Positions 50,668-60,423 of a DNA stretch of 64,000 nt are shown in pieces. The position numbers and the translations under genes are program-made. Numbering within the stretch: the first letter of the stretch is position 1; every line of letters starts with the position of its first letter. Where the stretch lies: positions 186,001-250,000 of the forward strand of contig NZ_BMQT01000008.1 in NCBI RefSeq assembly GCF_014648255.1, given 5' to 3'. The notes below the pieces were generated by a model, which saw nothing but the letters and a program-made list of their open reading frames with translations, was not told the DNA's origin and made no database searches. This DNA is from Nocardioides albus (lineage in GTDB: Bacteria > Actinomycetota > Actinomycetes > Propionibacteriales > Nocardioidaceae).

Positions 50668-50709
50668 AACTAACCCCTGAACTGCGGAAACGCGATTCAG
50701 GGGTTAGTT
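50668..50709 (+). terminator. Probable original tRNA-Val terminator
   Basis: A 14-bp stem AACTAACCCCTGAA / TTCAGGGGTTAGTT around a 14-base loop, just past the third core copy. It is probably the terminator that followed tRNA-Val before any element inserted. Confidence 0.7.
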
Positions 50710-50810
50710 CGGTGTTCGCCTTCGGAGATGCGCCGCGCATCTAGCGATCTGCACAGAACCTGCACATCGTCTCCCCACGTCCCGACCACGCCGAGCCCTA
50801 GCGTCGAACC

Positions 50811-51719
50811 ATGATCAGCGTGCAAGGACTGACGAAGACGTACGGCTCGCTGCGGGCCGTCGACGACCTGACGTTCGAGGTCGAACAGGGAATGGTGACC
50901 GGCTTTCTCGGGCCGAACGGTGCGGGCAAGTCGACCACGATGCGGGTGGTGATGGGGCTGGACCGGCCGACCACCGGGACGGCGACGATCAACGGCAAGA
51001 AGTATGCGGAGATGACGCGGCCGCTCCGGGAGGTCGGGGCGCTGCTCGATGCCGGGGCGATGCACCCGGGGCGTACGGGGCGGGCGCACCTGCGGGTCGC
51101 CGCACTCAGCAACGGCATCCCGGCGACACGGGTGGACGAGGTGATCGAGCAGGTCGGGTTGGGCAGGGCCGGCCGGAGGCGGATCAAGAGCTACTCGCTC
51201 GGGATGCGGCAACGGCTCGGGATCGCGGCCGCCCTCCTCGGCGACCCGCCGGTGCTGCTCTTCGACGAGCCGGTCAACGGTCTCGACCTCGACGGGGTGC
51301 GCTGGATCCGGTCGCTGTTCCGCGGGTTCGCCGACGAGGGCCGCACCGTCCTGGTCTCCAGCCATCTGATGAGCGAGATGCAGATGGTCGCTGACCGGGT
51401 GGTGGTGATCGGGCGCGGACGGCTGATCGCCGATGCCGGCATCGGAGACGTGCTCCAGGGCTTGGGTGGGAGCAGGGTGAGGGTGCGTACGCCGCGGGCG
51501 GACGTGCTGGTCGCCGCCCTCGGCGGGGCAACCGTCGAGCGGATCGACGAACGAGAGATCGAGGTGATCGGGCTCGTCGCCAAGGAGATCGGCGAGATCG
51601 CCCACCGGGCCGGAGCGCCGATCCATCATCTCGCCGAGGTCGAGCAGTCCTTGGAGCAGGCCTACCTCTCGCTGACCGGCGAGAGCGTGGAGTACCAGAC
51701 GAGCGGAGGCACCCGATGA
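50811..51719 (+). CDS. ABC-2 type exporter ATPase
   Basis: A 302-residue ATPase: Walker A GPNGAGKST, signature SLGMRQRLGIAAAL, Walker B LLFDEPVNGLD, H-loop VSSHLMSEMQ, and a C-terminal accessory region of about 85 residues. It overlaps its permease partner by 4 bp. Similar to the first gene of the window but in a separate locus. The substrate is unknown; it may be related to the regulator on the opposite strand downstream. Confidence 0.9.
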   Translation: MISVQGLTKTYGSLRAVDDLTFEVEQGMVTGFLGPNGAGKSTTMRVVMGLDRPTTGTATINGKKYAEMTRPLREVGALLDAGAMHPGRTGRAHLRVAALSNGIPATRVDEVIEQVGLGRAGRRRIKSYSLGMRQRLGIAAALLGDPPVLLFDEPVNGLDLDGVRWIRSLFRGFADEGRTVLVSSHLMSEMQMVADRVVVIGRGRLIADAGIGDVLQGLGGSRVRVRTPRADVLVAALGGATVERIDEREIEVIGLVAKEIGEIAHRAGAPIHHLAEVEQSLEQAYLSLTGESVEYQTSGGTR

Positions 51720-52474
51720 GCACGCTGATCGGTAGGACGGCTCAAGCCGAGTGGGCCCGGATCTGGAGCGTACGCTCCTCCTGGATCTTCGCGTTCGCGA
51801 CCGCAGCCGCGGTGCTGGGCATCGGCACCATGATCGGCCTCGATGCCTCCTCCGGGCCGCCGCCGGACGGCACGGCTTGGGACGGCGCGCTGCCGACCGG
51901 GTTCTTCGCGCTCTTCGGGATCCTCGCCTGGGCAACCGTGTGCAGCACCGCCGACCACACCAGTGGCGGGATCATCCCGACGCTGCAGTGGACACCGCGC
52001 CGCGGCGTACTTCTCGTTGCTCGGGCCACCGTCATCGCTGCCACCACCGCGGTCGTCGGGCTGCTGCTCGTGACGGCGGCAGGGCTGGTGATCTGGGCGA
52101 TCGTCCCCGCCGTCGGCGCCCCTGCGGGCGAGGCCGCTGGCCTGATCGGGAGACTCGCCTTCGTGCTGACCAGCGGCGCGCTGCTCGCCGTCGGGATAGG
52201 CCTGCTCACCCGCAGCACAGCCGGCGCTCTCGTGACCGTACTGGCGCTGATGCTCATCCTGCCGTTCGTGCTCGCACAGCTCTCGCTCGTCTACACCTGG
52301 TTGGAGTCGATCGCGGCGGGGATGCCTGGATCGAGCGCGCTCTACCTGGTCTTCGGGGAGGGCCCGTACGAGGAGATGACCACCACCTCGGCCCGGATCA
52401 CCCTCGTTGCCTGGGTGGTCGGAGCGCTCTTCCTCGGCGGGCTGCGACTGATCCGCGGCGACGCTGATCGCTGA
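51716..52474 (+). CDS. ABC-2 type exporter permease
   Basis: A 252-residue membrane protein with about six spans (for example SWIFAFATAAAVLGIGTMIG). The start ATG overlaps the ATPase stop (ATGA). The N-terminal short helix TAQAEWARIWSVRSSW before span 1 matches the ABC-2 permeases of the ABC2_membrane type. It forms the exporter with the preceding ATPase. Its stop converges with the regulator gene, eight bases apart. Confidence 0.8.
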   Translation: MSTLIGRTAQAEWARIWSVRSSWIFAFATAAAVLGIGTMIGLDASSGPPPDGTAWDGALPTGFFALFGILAWATVCSTADHTSGGIIPTLQWTPRRGVLLVARATVIAATTAVVGLLLVTAAGLVIWAIVPAVGAPAGEAAGLIGRLAFVLTSGALLAVGIGLLTRSTAGALVTVLALMLILPFVLAQLSLVYTWLESIAAGMPGSSALYLVFGEGPYEEMTTTSARITLVAWVVGALFLGGLRLIRGDADR

Positions 52475-52481
52475 GGTCGGG

Positions 52482-53498
52482 TCAGGTCGGAAGCCAGCCG
52501 CGGGCGGTGGCGCGCCAGACGAGCTGGACCCGGCTGTCGGTGCCGGTGAGGTCCATGAGCTGGCGCAGCCGTCGATGGAGCGTACGACGGCTGATGCCGA
52601 GCTGCCGAGCGATGGCGTCGTCGCTCAGGCCCGCGACGAGGTATTCCAGCAGGCGTCGATCGTCGGCAGAGACGTCATCCGACACCGTCTCTTCGACTCC
52701 ACCGGTCAAGGGCACGGCCCGCCGCCACAGCTCCTCGAAGAGTGCGACGAGGTTGTCGGCCAGGGGTGAGTGCAGGATCGCGGCGCTGGGCGGGGCGTCG
52801 ACCTCGCCGAGCTCCACCGGGAGCAGGGCGGTCCGGCCGTCGATGATCAAGAGCTTGCTGGGCAGACGGTCGATCACGCGAGCCTCCTCCCCCGCCTCGG
52901 CGCAGCGCCTGATCGTCTCCGGCGCACCAGGAGCGTCGAAGACGGCCCGCTCGTAGATCGCTCGCGTCCGCACACCCCGCGAGAGCATCTCCAGGGTCAG
53001 GTCGATGTTGGCGGGGCCAGCGAGATAGACCGGGGCCGCGACGAACCCCATGAACTCCGTCTCGACCTGCCGTGCAAGCGACTCGACGCGTCGGGTGAGC
53101 GAGTCGACGCCCGAGACCAGCTCGACCAGGTCGTCCACCGCCGCCTCGTGGTGCTTCAGCTTCCACTCGGAGGCGAGCGTGGAGGCGGCTATCCGGGCCC
53201 GCTGCAGGCGCTGCTCCACCTCCATCGCGAGGACCGAGACCGCGTGTGCCGGCGGGGTGGGACGCATCCGGGGATCCGGGCCGGCGGTCCGGCTGATCAA
53301 CCCTTTGTCCTCCAGTCCCGCGAAGATCCGGGCAGCGTCGTCCTCGGGGAGACCGAGCACCTCCGCGGCAGAACGGAGCGTCTCCGATCCGCGGCGAACC
53401 AGCTCCAGGTAGGCCCGCTCCTCGGCCGTCGAGAGGCCGAGGACGTCGAACGAGGACGTGGACGATGAGGCGAGCGGGGATTGGCGTAGTTCTGCCAT
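52482..53498 (-). CDS. TrmB-type/LuxR-type helix-turn-helix regulator
   Basis: A 338-residue transcription factor with a TrmB-like winged helix at the N terminus (LGLSTAEERAYLELVRRGSE), a helical linker, a central domain similar to the TrmB/PLD-like ligand region (MLSRGVRTRAIYERAVFD, KLLIIDGRTALLPVE), and a LuxR-type HTH at the C terminus (LVAGLSDDAIARQLGISRRTLHRRLRQLM, shortened in the loop). The combination is common in Streptomyces. It is transcribed away from the large secreted-protein genes, so it may control them or the exporter. Confidence 0.8.
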   Translation of the reverse strand: MAELRQSPLASSSTSSFDVLGLSTAEERAYLELVRRGSETLRSAAEVLGLPEDDAARIFAGLEDKGLISRTAGPDPRMRPTPPAHAVSVLAMEVEQRLQRARIAASTLASEWKLKHHEAAVDDLVELVSGVDSLTRRVESLARQVETEFMGFVAAPVYLAGPANIDLTLEMLSRGVRTRAIYERAVFDAPGAPETIRRCAEAGEEARVIDRLPSKLLIIDGRTALLPVELGEVDAPPSAAILHSPLADNLVALFEELWRRAVPLTGGVEETVSDDVSADDRRLLEYLVAGLSDDAIARQLGISRRTLHRRLRQLMDLTGTDSRVQLVWRATARGWLPT

Positions 53499-53579
53499 GG
53501 CAACATGATGTCATATCTGCGGTCCTATAGTGGCTCGAAATCTCCGCGAACCCCCGCGTGGAGAGAAGGAGAGAGCCTG

Positions 53580-56297
53580 ATGACAGTCAACCTCCGCCGG
53601 CGAGCAGGTCGCGCCGCCACGGCCGCGCTCGGCGCCGCGCTCGCGATCGGCATGATCCCCGGACTGGCCGCAGGATCCGCCTCCGCGGCCGGCAGCGTCA
53701 CAGCCCCGGGTGCTCTGAGCGGCACGATTACGGACGGCTCCGGCCACGACTGGCCGCTCTACGCCAAGGTCGAGGCCGGCGGGAAGAGCACCTTCACCGA
53801 CCCGGTCACCGGCGCCTACACCCTGCCGATCATCGAACCGGGCAGCTATGACGTCACCGTCACCGCGCAGGCGACTGGCTACCGTTCAGCCAGCCGGTCC
53901 GTCCAGGTCGGTGCCGACGGCGCCACCCACGACGTCGCGCTCACAGTCGACACCACCAGCTGCTCCGCCGCCGGGTACTCCCTCTTGACCGAGACGTTCG
54001 ACACCGGCCAGACGCCGCAGGGATGGTCGGTCGTCGACCATCAGGGCGGTGGCCACAGGTGGGAGTTCGCCGACAGACATGAGCGCGGCAACAAGACCGG
54101 CGGTGACGGCGGCTTCGCCATCTTCGACAGCTGGGGCTGGGGCCGAGGCGACCAGGACACCTCGTTGGTCTCCCCCAGCTTCTCCCTGGTCGGCGTGGCC
54201 AACCCGGTCGTCACGTTCAAGACCGACCTGTGGCACAGCGTCGGCAGCGAGGCCACCGAGGTGGACGTCTCAATCGACGGCGGGAAAACCTGGATCAGCG
54301 CCTGGCGCAACTGGTTCTCCAGCTTCCGCGGCCCGCGCACCATGTCGGTCAGTCTCGCCAAGGCCGCCGGTCAGGCCGACGTCAAGGTCCGCTGGCACTA
54401 CTACCGCGGTAGCAGCGCCTGGTGGTGGCAGGTCGACGACATCGCCGTCCGCAGCGCAGCCTGCACGCCCGTCGACGGCTCGCTGCTGGTCGGCCAGGTC
54501 GACGACGCGGTGACCGGCAAGGGTCTCGCCGGAGCCCGGGTCAGCCTCGAAGGTGGTCTGCAGCGCCGCCTCACGGCACAGCCCACCCCGGCAGACGAGG
54601 GTCTCGACGACGGCTACTTCAGTGCCTTCGTTCCTGGGGCCGCTGCGGTCACCGCCACCGCGACCAAGGACGAGTACGTCGCCGACACCGTTCAGATCGA
54701 CCCGACGCCCGGACAAGTGACCCCCGTGGAGCTCGCCCTGGACGCGGGTCGCCTGGAAGTGACCTCCTCCGGTCTGGCGCCCAAGGTCGACATGGGGGCA
54801 ACCGGTAAGGGCGTCCTCCGGGTCGCCAACACCGGCACCGCCCCAGCAACGATCTCGCTGGCCGCACGCGACGCCGGCAGCGGAGTCCTCGCCCCGGACA
54901 ACAACACCTCGACGCGTACGCCGACGCCTTCCCCGCTCGCGCCGGCCAGCACGCCTCAGGCGGCGTGGACCGCGGTGCCCGACTACCCGACCCGGATCAA
55001 GGACAACGCGGCCGGGATGTATGAGGGCAGGATCTACTCCTTCGGCGGTTTCGACACCTACGGCACCACTGCCGCGTCATTCCGCTACGACCCGCAGGCA
55101 CGGGCTTGGGAGCCGATCGCAGCCATGCCCGGAGAACGGCAGAACATGGCCGGCGCCTTCCTCGACGGCAAGTTCCATGTCGTCGGCGGCTGGTCGGACA
55201 ACACCAAGACGATGGAGCCCTCGACCCTGGTCTACGACCCGGAGACAGACACCTGGGACCGTGGACCGGAGGTCCCGGTGACGCGCGCCGCGGCAGGCAC
55301 CGCCGTGATGGCCGGCAAGATCTACCTCGTCGGCGGCTGCGACACCGAATCATGCGGTCACACCGAGGTGTTCAGCTACGACCCCGTCTTCGAGGAGTTC
55401 GAGCGGTTGGCGGACTATCCGGAGCCGACCAGCTATCTCGCTTGCGGCGGTTTCCGCGGCACCGTGGTCTGCGCCGGTGGCAAGAACGCGGCGGGCGAGG
55501 CCAGCCGCAGCGTCTACTCCTATGACCCGATCCACGACGAGTGGACACCCATGGCGCAGCTGCCCCGTCACATCTGGGGCGCCAACGCGACGTCCGCGAA
55601 CGGCTCGCTGCTGATCAGCGGCGGCTTCAGCAACGGACCGATCACGCGGGACGGGTGGCGCTATGACCCGACTGAGGACGAGTGGTACTCCCTTCCGGCC
55701 GCCGGCGCACCCCGTGCCCAAGGTGGGGCGGCGTGCGGGATGTACCGGATCGGCGGCACCAGCGGCTACGACCATCCGTCGAGCCAGGTCGAGGTCCTGG
55801 AGGGGTACGACGACTGTGTCGACACCTCCCCTGCGCTCAGCTGGCTGGACCTCGAGCAGGAGACGGCGACGATCGCGCCGGGTGAGTCGGTCTCTGTCGG
55901 GGTGTCACTCGGCAGCTCCGGAGTCGACCAGCCCGGCCGCTATCTCGCCCGCGTCGGGATCAAGGAGGACACGCCGTACGACCTCTCCCCCTTGGCCGTC
56001 AGCATGGACGTGCCCGCGCCGCGGTCCTGGGCTGCCATCAGTGGCACCGTCAGGGGCCAGTCGTGCGACGGCACCGTCGCACCGCTGGACCGGGTGACAG
56101 TCTCGGTCAAGACCGCCTCGGGCCGATGGACCACCGTGACCCGGCGCGACGGCGAGTACCTGCGCTGGCTCAGCCGGGACGAGGGTCCGTTCCAGGTGGT
56201 CGTCGGCCGCAACGGCTACACCCCGCAGGTGCGCGACATCAAGCTCCAGAAGCGCTCCACGGTCGAGGACGTCACCCTCGTCGCGACCGGCTGCTGA
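53580..56297 (+). CDS. Secreted kelch-repeat adhesin-like protein
   Basis: About 905 residues. ATG at 53580 has AAGGAGAG upstream. A signal peptide (about 1-36, ends SASAAGS) is followed by a carboxypeptidase-regulatory (beta-sandwich) domain (40-115), a choice-of-anchor-J/MAM-like region (about 120-295, ETFDTGQTPQGWSVVDHQGG), a second regulatory domain (about 300-390), a kelch-type propeller (about 460-750, with repeated MPGERQNMAGAFLDGKFHVV-like blades) and a C-terminal domain. No enzymatic signature, no LPXTG or membrane anchor. Its kelch and C-terminal parts are homologous to those of the protease downstream. Confidence 0.82.
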   Translation: MTVNLRRRAGRAATAALGAALAIGMIPGLAAGSASAAGSVTAPGALSGTITDGSGHDWPLYAKVEAGGKSTFTDPVTGAYTLPIIEPGSYDVTVTAQATGYRSASRSVQVGADGATHDVALTVDTTSCSAAGYSLLTETFDTGQTPQGWSVVDHQGGGHRWEFADRHERGNKTGGDGGFAIFDSWGWGRGDQDTSLVSPSFSLVGVANPVVTFKTDLWHSVGSEATEVDVSIDGGKTWISAWRNWFSSFRGPRTMSVSLAKAAGQADVKVRWHYYRGSSAWWWQVDDIAVRSAACTPVDGSLLVGQVDDAVTGKGLAGARVSLEGGLQRRLTAQPTPADEGLDDGYFSAFVPGAAAVTATATKDEYVADTVQIDPTPGQVTPVELALDAGRLEVTSSGLAPKVDMGATGKGVLRVANTGTAPATISLAARDAGSGVLAPDNNTSTRTPTPSPLAPASTPQAAWTAVPDYPTRIKDNAAGMYEGRIYSFGGFDTYGTTAASFRYDPQARAWEPIAAMPGERQNMAGAFLDGKFHVVGGWSDNTKTMEPSTLVYDPETDTWDRGPEVPVTRAAAGTAVMAGKIYLVGGCDTESCGHTEVFSYDPVFEEFERLADYPEPTSYLACGGFRGTVVCAGGKNAAGEASRSVYSYDPIHDEWTPMAQLPRHIWGANATSANGSLLISGGFSNGPITRDGWRYDPTEDEWYSLPAAGAPRAQGGAACGMYRIGGTSGYDHPSSQVEVLEGYDDCVDTSPALSWLDLEQETATIAPGESVSVGVSLGSSGVDQPGRYLARVGIKEDTPYDLSPLAVSMDVPAPRSWAAISGTVRGQSCDGTVAPLDRVTVSVKTASGRWTTVTRRDGEYLRWLSRDEGPFQVVVGRNGYTPQVRDIKLQKRSTVEDVTLVATGC

Positions 56298-56376
56298 ACG
56301 TCCCCGAGCCAGTACCGCACCGAGGAGTGCCCATGACCGATCCCGCTGTTCATCACCCGACCCCAGGAGGGCACCG

Positions 56377-59300
56377 ATGAGCCACCTCCCCCATCGGCGA
56401 TCCGGCCGACACCGTCACTCCGCGACCCTGTTGGCCGGCGCTCTCGCCGCGGCGGTCGCTGTCGGTATGACGGGCACCGCCGCCGTCGCTGCCGCACCCG
56501 CCCCGACAGCAGCCAAGAGCGTGCCGGCGAGCTCGCCGACCACGCCGAAGGCCAGCACCGAGATCGCTCCCGAGAAGAAGGTCAAACCGGACCTGCGCCA
56601 CCAGCTGGAGGACCGCGACACGGCCGACTTCTGGGTGGACTTCGACGACCGGGCCGACCTCTCATCGGCCGCCGCCATCGACGACTGGGACGAGCGTGGA
56701 GCCGCGGTCGCCGAGGCGTTGAAGTCGACCGCCGACCGCAGCCAGCGCGGGGTACGTGCCCGGTTGAAGGCCGCCGGAGTCGAGTTCGAGAGCTTCTGGG
56801 CGACCAACGCCATCAAGGTGAACGACGGCACCAGCGCCCTGGCCCACTCCATCGCCGCGGACACGTCGGTGAACGCCCTGTGGCCGAGCTTCGCCGTCGT
56901 CCCTCCGAAGACGACCACCAGCCAGCAGGCGCGTGCGACAGCGGCCACGGTGGAGTGGGGTGTCGCCAACGTCAAGGCCGACCAGGTCTGGACACAGGAG
57001 CAGCGCAAGGGCGAAGGCGTGGTCATCGCCAACATCGACTCGGGCGTGCAGTACGACCACCCGGCGCTGGTGAAGCAGTACCGCGGCAACAACGGCGACG
57101 GGACCTTCACCCACGACTACAGCTGGTTCGACGCCCAAGGGGTCTGCGACGGTGCGCCCTGTGACAACGACGGCCACGGCACCCACACCATGGGCACCAT
57201 GGTCGGAGACGACGGCGCCGGGAACCAGATCGGTGTCGCGCCGGGCGCACGCTGGATCGCTGCCAACGGCTGCTGCGCCAGCGACACCACCCTGGTCTCC
57301 TCCGGCCAGTGGATGCTCCAGCCCACGGACCTGAGCGGACAGAAGCCCGACGCGAGCAAGCGACCGCAGGTCATCAACAATTCCTGGGGCACCAACGCGC
57401 CCTCGAACTCACCGTTCATGGCCGACATCTCCGCGGCCTGGACCGCCTCCGGCATCTTCGCGAGCTGGTCCAACGGCAACCTCGGACCCCAGTGCGCCAC
57501 TTCCGGCTCCCCGGGCAGCCTGGCGATCAACTACTCGGTCGGCGCCTATGACGCGCTGAACAAGATCGCCTCGTTCTCCAGCCGCGGCGCGGGAGCCAAC
57601 GGCCTGGTGAAGCCGAACATCTCGGCCCCCGGCGTCAACGTCCGATCCAGTCTGCCGGGCGACACGTACGGCTCCTACAACGGCACCTCGATGGCCGCTC
57701 CGCACGTGGCCGGCGCGGTCGCACTGCTCTGGTCGGCGAGGCCGACCCTGGTCGGCGACACCGGCTACACCGGCGAGCTGTTGGACGGATCCGCGGTGGA
57801 CACCTCCGACCTGCAGTGCGGCGGCACCGCCGAGGACAACAACGTGTACGGCGAGGGCCGGCTCGACGCGCTCGCCCTGATCGAGCAGGTGCCGGCCGGC
57901 CCCGCGGGGACGGCCACGGGAACCGCCACCGATGCGGCCACCGACGAGCCGCTCAGCGGCGTCGACGTCCGTTTCGACGGCCCGATCGAGCGTACGGTGA
58001 CCACTCAGGCCGACGGCGCCGTCGACGTGGACCTGCCGGTCGGCAGCTACGCGGTCACCGCGACCGCCTTCGGGTACGAGACTCTCGATCTGGGCACCGT
58101 CCAGGTCACCGAGGACGCCGGAACCGAGCTGGATCTGTCCCTCACCGCGCTCCCCTCGGCCACCGTCAGCGGTACCGTCACCGACGGCTCCGGACACGGC
58201 TGGCCGCTCTACGCCCGGGTCCGCGCGAACGGAACACCGGTGAGCACCTACACCGACCCCGCCACCGGCAGGTACTCCGTCCGGCTGCCCATCGGGGAGA
58301 CCTATGACCTGAGCATCTCGGCGAACTACCCGGGCTACGCCCCCGGTCAGCGGCAGGTGACCCTGACCGACGGAAACGCCTCCGGCGACGTGTCCTTGAG
58401 AGTCGAGAGCTGCACGAAGGCTCCCGGGTACGCCGCGGACTGCTCCCCGATCCCTGGCGGACTGGTCGTCGGGGCCGTGACCGACGCGGTCACAGACAAG
58501 CCCGTGATCGACGCCGACGTCACGCGGGTCGCCGCCCCGGCCGAGTCCGGCCGCAGCGTACGCACCCCGGAGGACGACGCTCTCGACGACGGCTTCTACT
58601 GGCTGTTCTCCTCTGCCACCGGGCCGGTGGAGCTGCGGGCGACCAAGGGCGGCGAGTACACCCCCGGCAGCCAGCAGGCCACCATCGCCGGTGACGACGT
58701 CACCGAGGTCGACTTCACGCTCGGCGCGGGCCGGCTCGAGGTCACCCCCGGCGAGGTCACCGGCACGGTCACGCTCGGCGAGGCCGAGAACCAGGAACTC
58801 CAGGTGACCAACACCGGCAATGCCCCGGCGTCCTTCCGGGTCGTCGACCGGGACCGCGGCTTCGAGATCGCCACCGCCGACGGCGGCCGGCTGACGCCCG
58901 GCAGCTCCACCCGGGGTGCGCCGCTACGTCGCATCGAGACCCCGGTATCGCCGCTGCGACCCGACGGCGCGAGCGGCTCCGTCCTCAGCGGGATGGCGCC
59001 CGGATCCGAGGCGTGGGTGCCGATCGCCGATCACCCGACGAAGGTGATGGACAACGTCGCCGGCAGCTACCAGGGCAGGCTGTACTCCTTCAGCGGAACC
59101 GCAGACGGTGTGTACGGCACTCGTGCCTCCTATGTCTACGATCCGCAGACCCTGCAGTGGAACGAGATCGCGCCGATGCCGCAGGCCCGGCTGAAGCCGG
59201 CAGGCGCCTTCTACGACGGGAAGTTCTACGTCACCGGCGGCTGGGGCGGCGAGCCCGGCACGATGGTCAACACCACCTCGATCTACGACCCCGAGACCGA

Positions 59301-60342
59301 CAGCTGGGCTGAGGGCGCGGAGAACCCGCTCCCGCGAGCCGCGGCCGGCACCGCCGTACTCGACGGCACGATGTACGCCGTCGGCGGCTGCGCCGCCGAG
59401 TGCGGCTCGGTCGCGGTGGTCACCTACGACATCGACACCGACACCTTCTCCCGGGTGGCCGACTACCCCGAGCCGACCGCGTGGCTGTCCTGTGGTGCTC
59501 TGGAGGACAAGATCTACTGCGCCGGCGGAGTGGGTTCCGGCACGCAGAGCAAGCACGCGTTCGTCTACGACCCGGACCGCGACGAGTGGCGGATGATCGC
59601 GTCGCTCCCTCGGACCGTCTGGGGAGCCGGCTACACCGCAGCGAACGGGAAGCTCTTGGTCTCCGGCGGCGTCGTCGACAGCGCGGTGAGCAACGCGGGC
59701 TGGGCCTACGACCCTGCCTCGGACACGTGGAGCGCGCTGCCCAACAGCACCCAGCTCACCTACCGCGGAGCATCGGCATGCGGCTTCGCCAGGGTCGGCG
59801 GCACCGCGGGCCAGTTCAACCCGGTGGCCACTGCCGAGACCCTGCCCGGGTTCGACGGCTGTGGCGATGACTCGACCGAGGCAGCCTGGCTCAGCAACGA
59901 CACCGGATCGGTGACGTTGGCCCCGGGTGAGTCGACGACGGTGTCGATCGGCATGGACTCCGGTTCCCTGACGCAGCCAGGCATCTACCGAGGTGCCCTC
60001 CACCTGGTCGAGGACACCCCGTTCGAGGTCGAGAACGTTCCGGTGACCCTCGAGGTGGCGGCGCCGGGGACCTGGGGCAGGGTCGGGGGCACGATCGCGG
60101 GCACCACGTGCGGCGGCACCACGGGGCCGCTCTCCGGTGCCACCGTCGGGATCAACGGGTCGTCCTCGACCTGGACCCTGTCGTCGAGGGAGGACGGTTC
60201 CTATGCCCGTTGGGTCGACCGGGGCGAGAACCCGCTCGACGTCGTCGCCCACGCCGACGGCTGGGTCCCGGACTCGACCCGGGTACGACTCGGCAAGCGG
60301 CCGGTCACCGCCGACCTCACCCTCGACCGGTTGAGCTGTTGA
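56377..60342 (+). CDS. Secreted subtilisin-family (S8) protease with kelch modules
   Basis: A 1321-residue exported serine protease. After a signal peptide (about 1-40) there is an inhibitor-type propeptide region (about 60-180) and the S8 catalytic domain (about 190-500): Asp221 in ANIDSGVQYDHP, His267 in DNDGHGTHTMG, Ser438 in GTSMAAPHVAGAVAL; the oxyanion Asn is in SWSNGNLG. Then come two or three carboxypeptidase-regulatory domains, a kelch propeller (about 885-1180) and a C-terminal domain similar to the preceding protein. AGGAGGG lies seven bases upstream. It may act with the preceding kelch protein in degrading or binding external proteins. Confidence 0.92.
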   Translation: MSHLPHRRSGRHRHSATLLAGALAAAVAVGMTGTAAVAAAPAPTAAKSVPASSPTTPKASTEIAPEKKVKPDLRHQLEDRDTADFWVDFDDRADLSSAAAIDDWDERGAAVAEALKSTADRSQRGVRARLKAAGVEFESFWATNAIKVNDGTSALAHSIAADTSVNALWPSFAVVPPKTTTSQQARATAATVEWGVANVKADQVWTQEQRKGEGVVIANIDSGVQYDHPALVKQYRGNNGDGTFTHDYSWFDAQGVCDGAPCDNDGHGTHTMGTMVGDDGAGNQIGVAPGARWIAANGCCASDTTLVSSGQWMLQPTDLSGQKPDASKRPQVINNSWGTNAPSNSPFMADISAAWTASGIFASWSNGNLGPQCATSGSPGSLAINYSVGAYDALNKIASFSSRGAGANGLVKPNISAPGVNVRSSLPGDTYGSYNGTSMAAPHVAGAVALLWSARPTLVGDTGYTGELLDGSAVDTSDLQCGGTAEDNNVYGEGRLDALALIEQVPAGPAGTATGTATDAATDEPLSGVDVRFDGPIERTVTTQADGAVDVDLPVGSYAVTATAFGYETLDLGTVQVTEDAGTELDLSLTALPSATVSGTVTDGSGHGWPLYARVRANGTPVSTYTDPATGRYSVRLPIGETYDLSISANYPGYAPGQRQVTLTDGNASGDVSLRVESCTKAPGYAADCSPIPGGLVVGAVTDAVTDKPVIDADVTRVAAPAESGRSVRTPEDDALDDGFYWLFSSATGPVELRATKGGEYTPGSQQATIAGDDVTEVDFTLGAGRLEVTPGEVTGTVTLGEAENQELQVTNTGNAPASFRVVDRDRGFEIATADGGRLTPGSSTRGAPLRRIETPVSPLRPDGASGSVLSGMAPGSEAWVPIADHPTKVMDNVAGSYQGRLYSFSGTADGVYGTRASYVYDPQTLQWNEIAPMPQARLKPAGAFYDGKFYVTGGWGGEPGTMVNTTSIYDPETDSWAEGAENPLPRAAAGTAVLDGTMYAVGGCAAECGSVAVVTYDIDTDTFSRVADYPEPTAWLSCGALEDKIYCAGGVGSGTQSKHAFVYDPDRDEWRMIASLPRTVWGAGYTAANGKLLVSGGVVDSAVSNAGWAYDPASDTWSALPNSTQLTYRGASACGFARVGGTAGQFNPVATAETLPGFDGCGDDSTEAAWLSNDTGSVTLAPGESTTVSIGMDSGSLTQPGIYRGALHLVEDTPFEVENVPVTLEVAAPGTWGRVGGTIAGTTCGGTTGPLSGATVGINGSSSTWTLSSREDGSYARWVDRGENPLDVVAHADGWVPDSTRVRLGKRPVTADLTLDRLSC

Positions 60343-60362
60343 TCTGCTGATCTGCGGAAAAG

Positions 60363-60415
60363 CGACGAATCCGCCGAGTCGGTCGAGCTCTCGACCGACT
60401 CGGCGGACTTCGTCG
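60363..60415. terminator. Large hairpin between convergent genes
   Basis: A 25-bp stem with one bulged base: CGACGAATCCGCCGAGTCGG (60363-60382) and on, pairing with the sequence ending CTTCGTCG at 60415. It separates the protease gene from the convergent membrane-protein gene and carries the same CCGAGTCGG word as the palindromes at 13.3 and 16.3 kb. Confidence 0.85.
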
Positions 60416-60423
60416 AACCGGGC

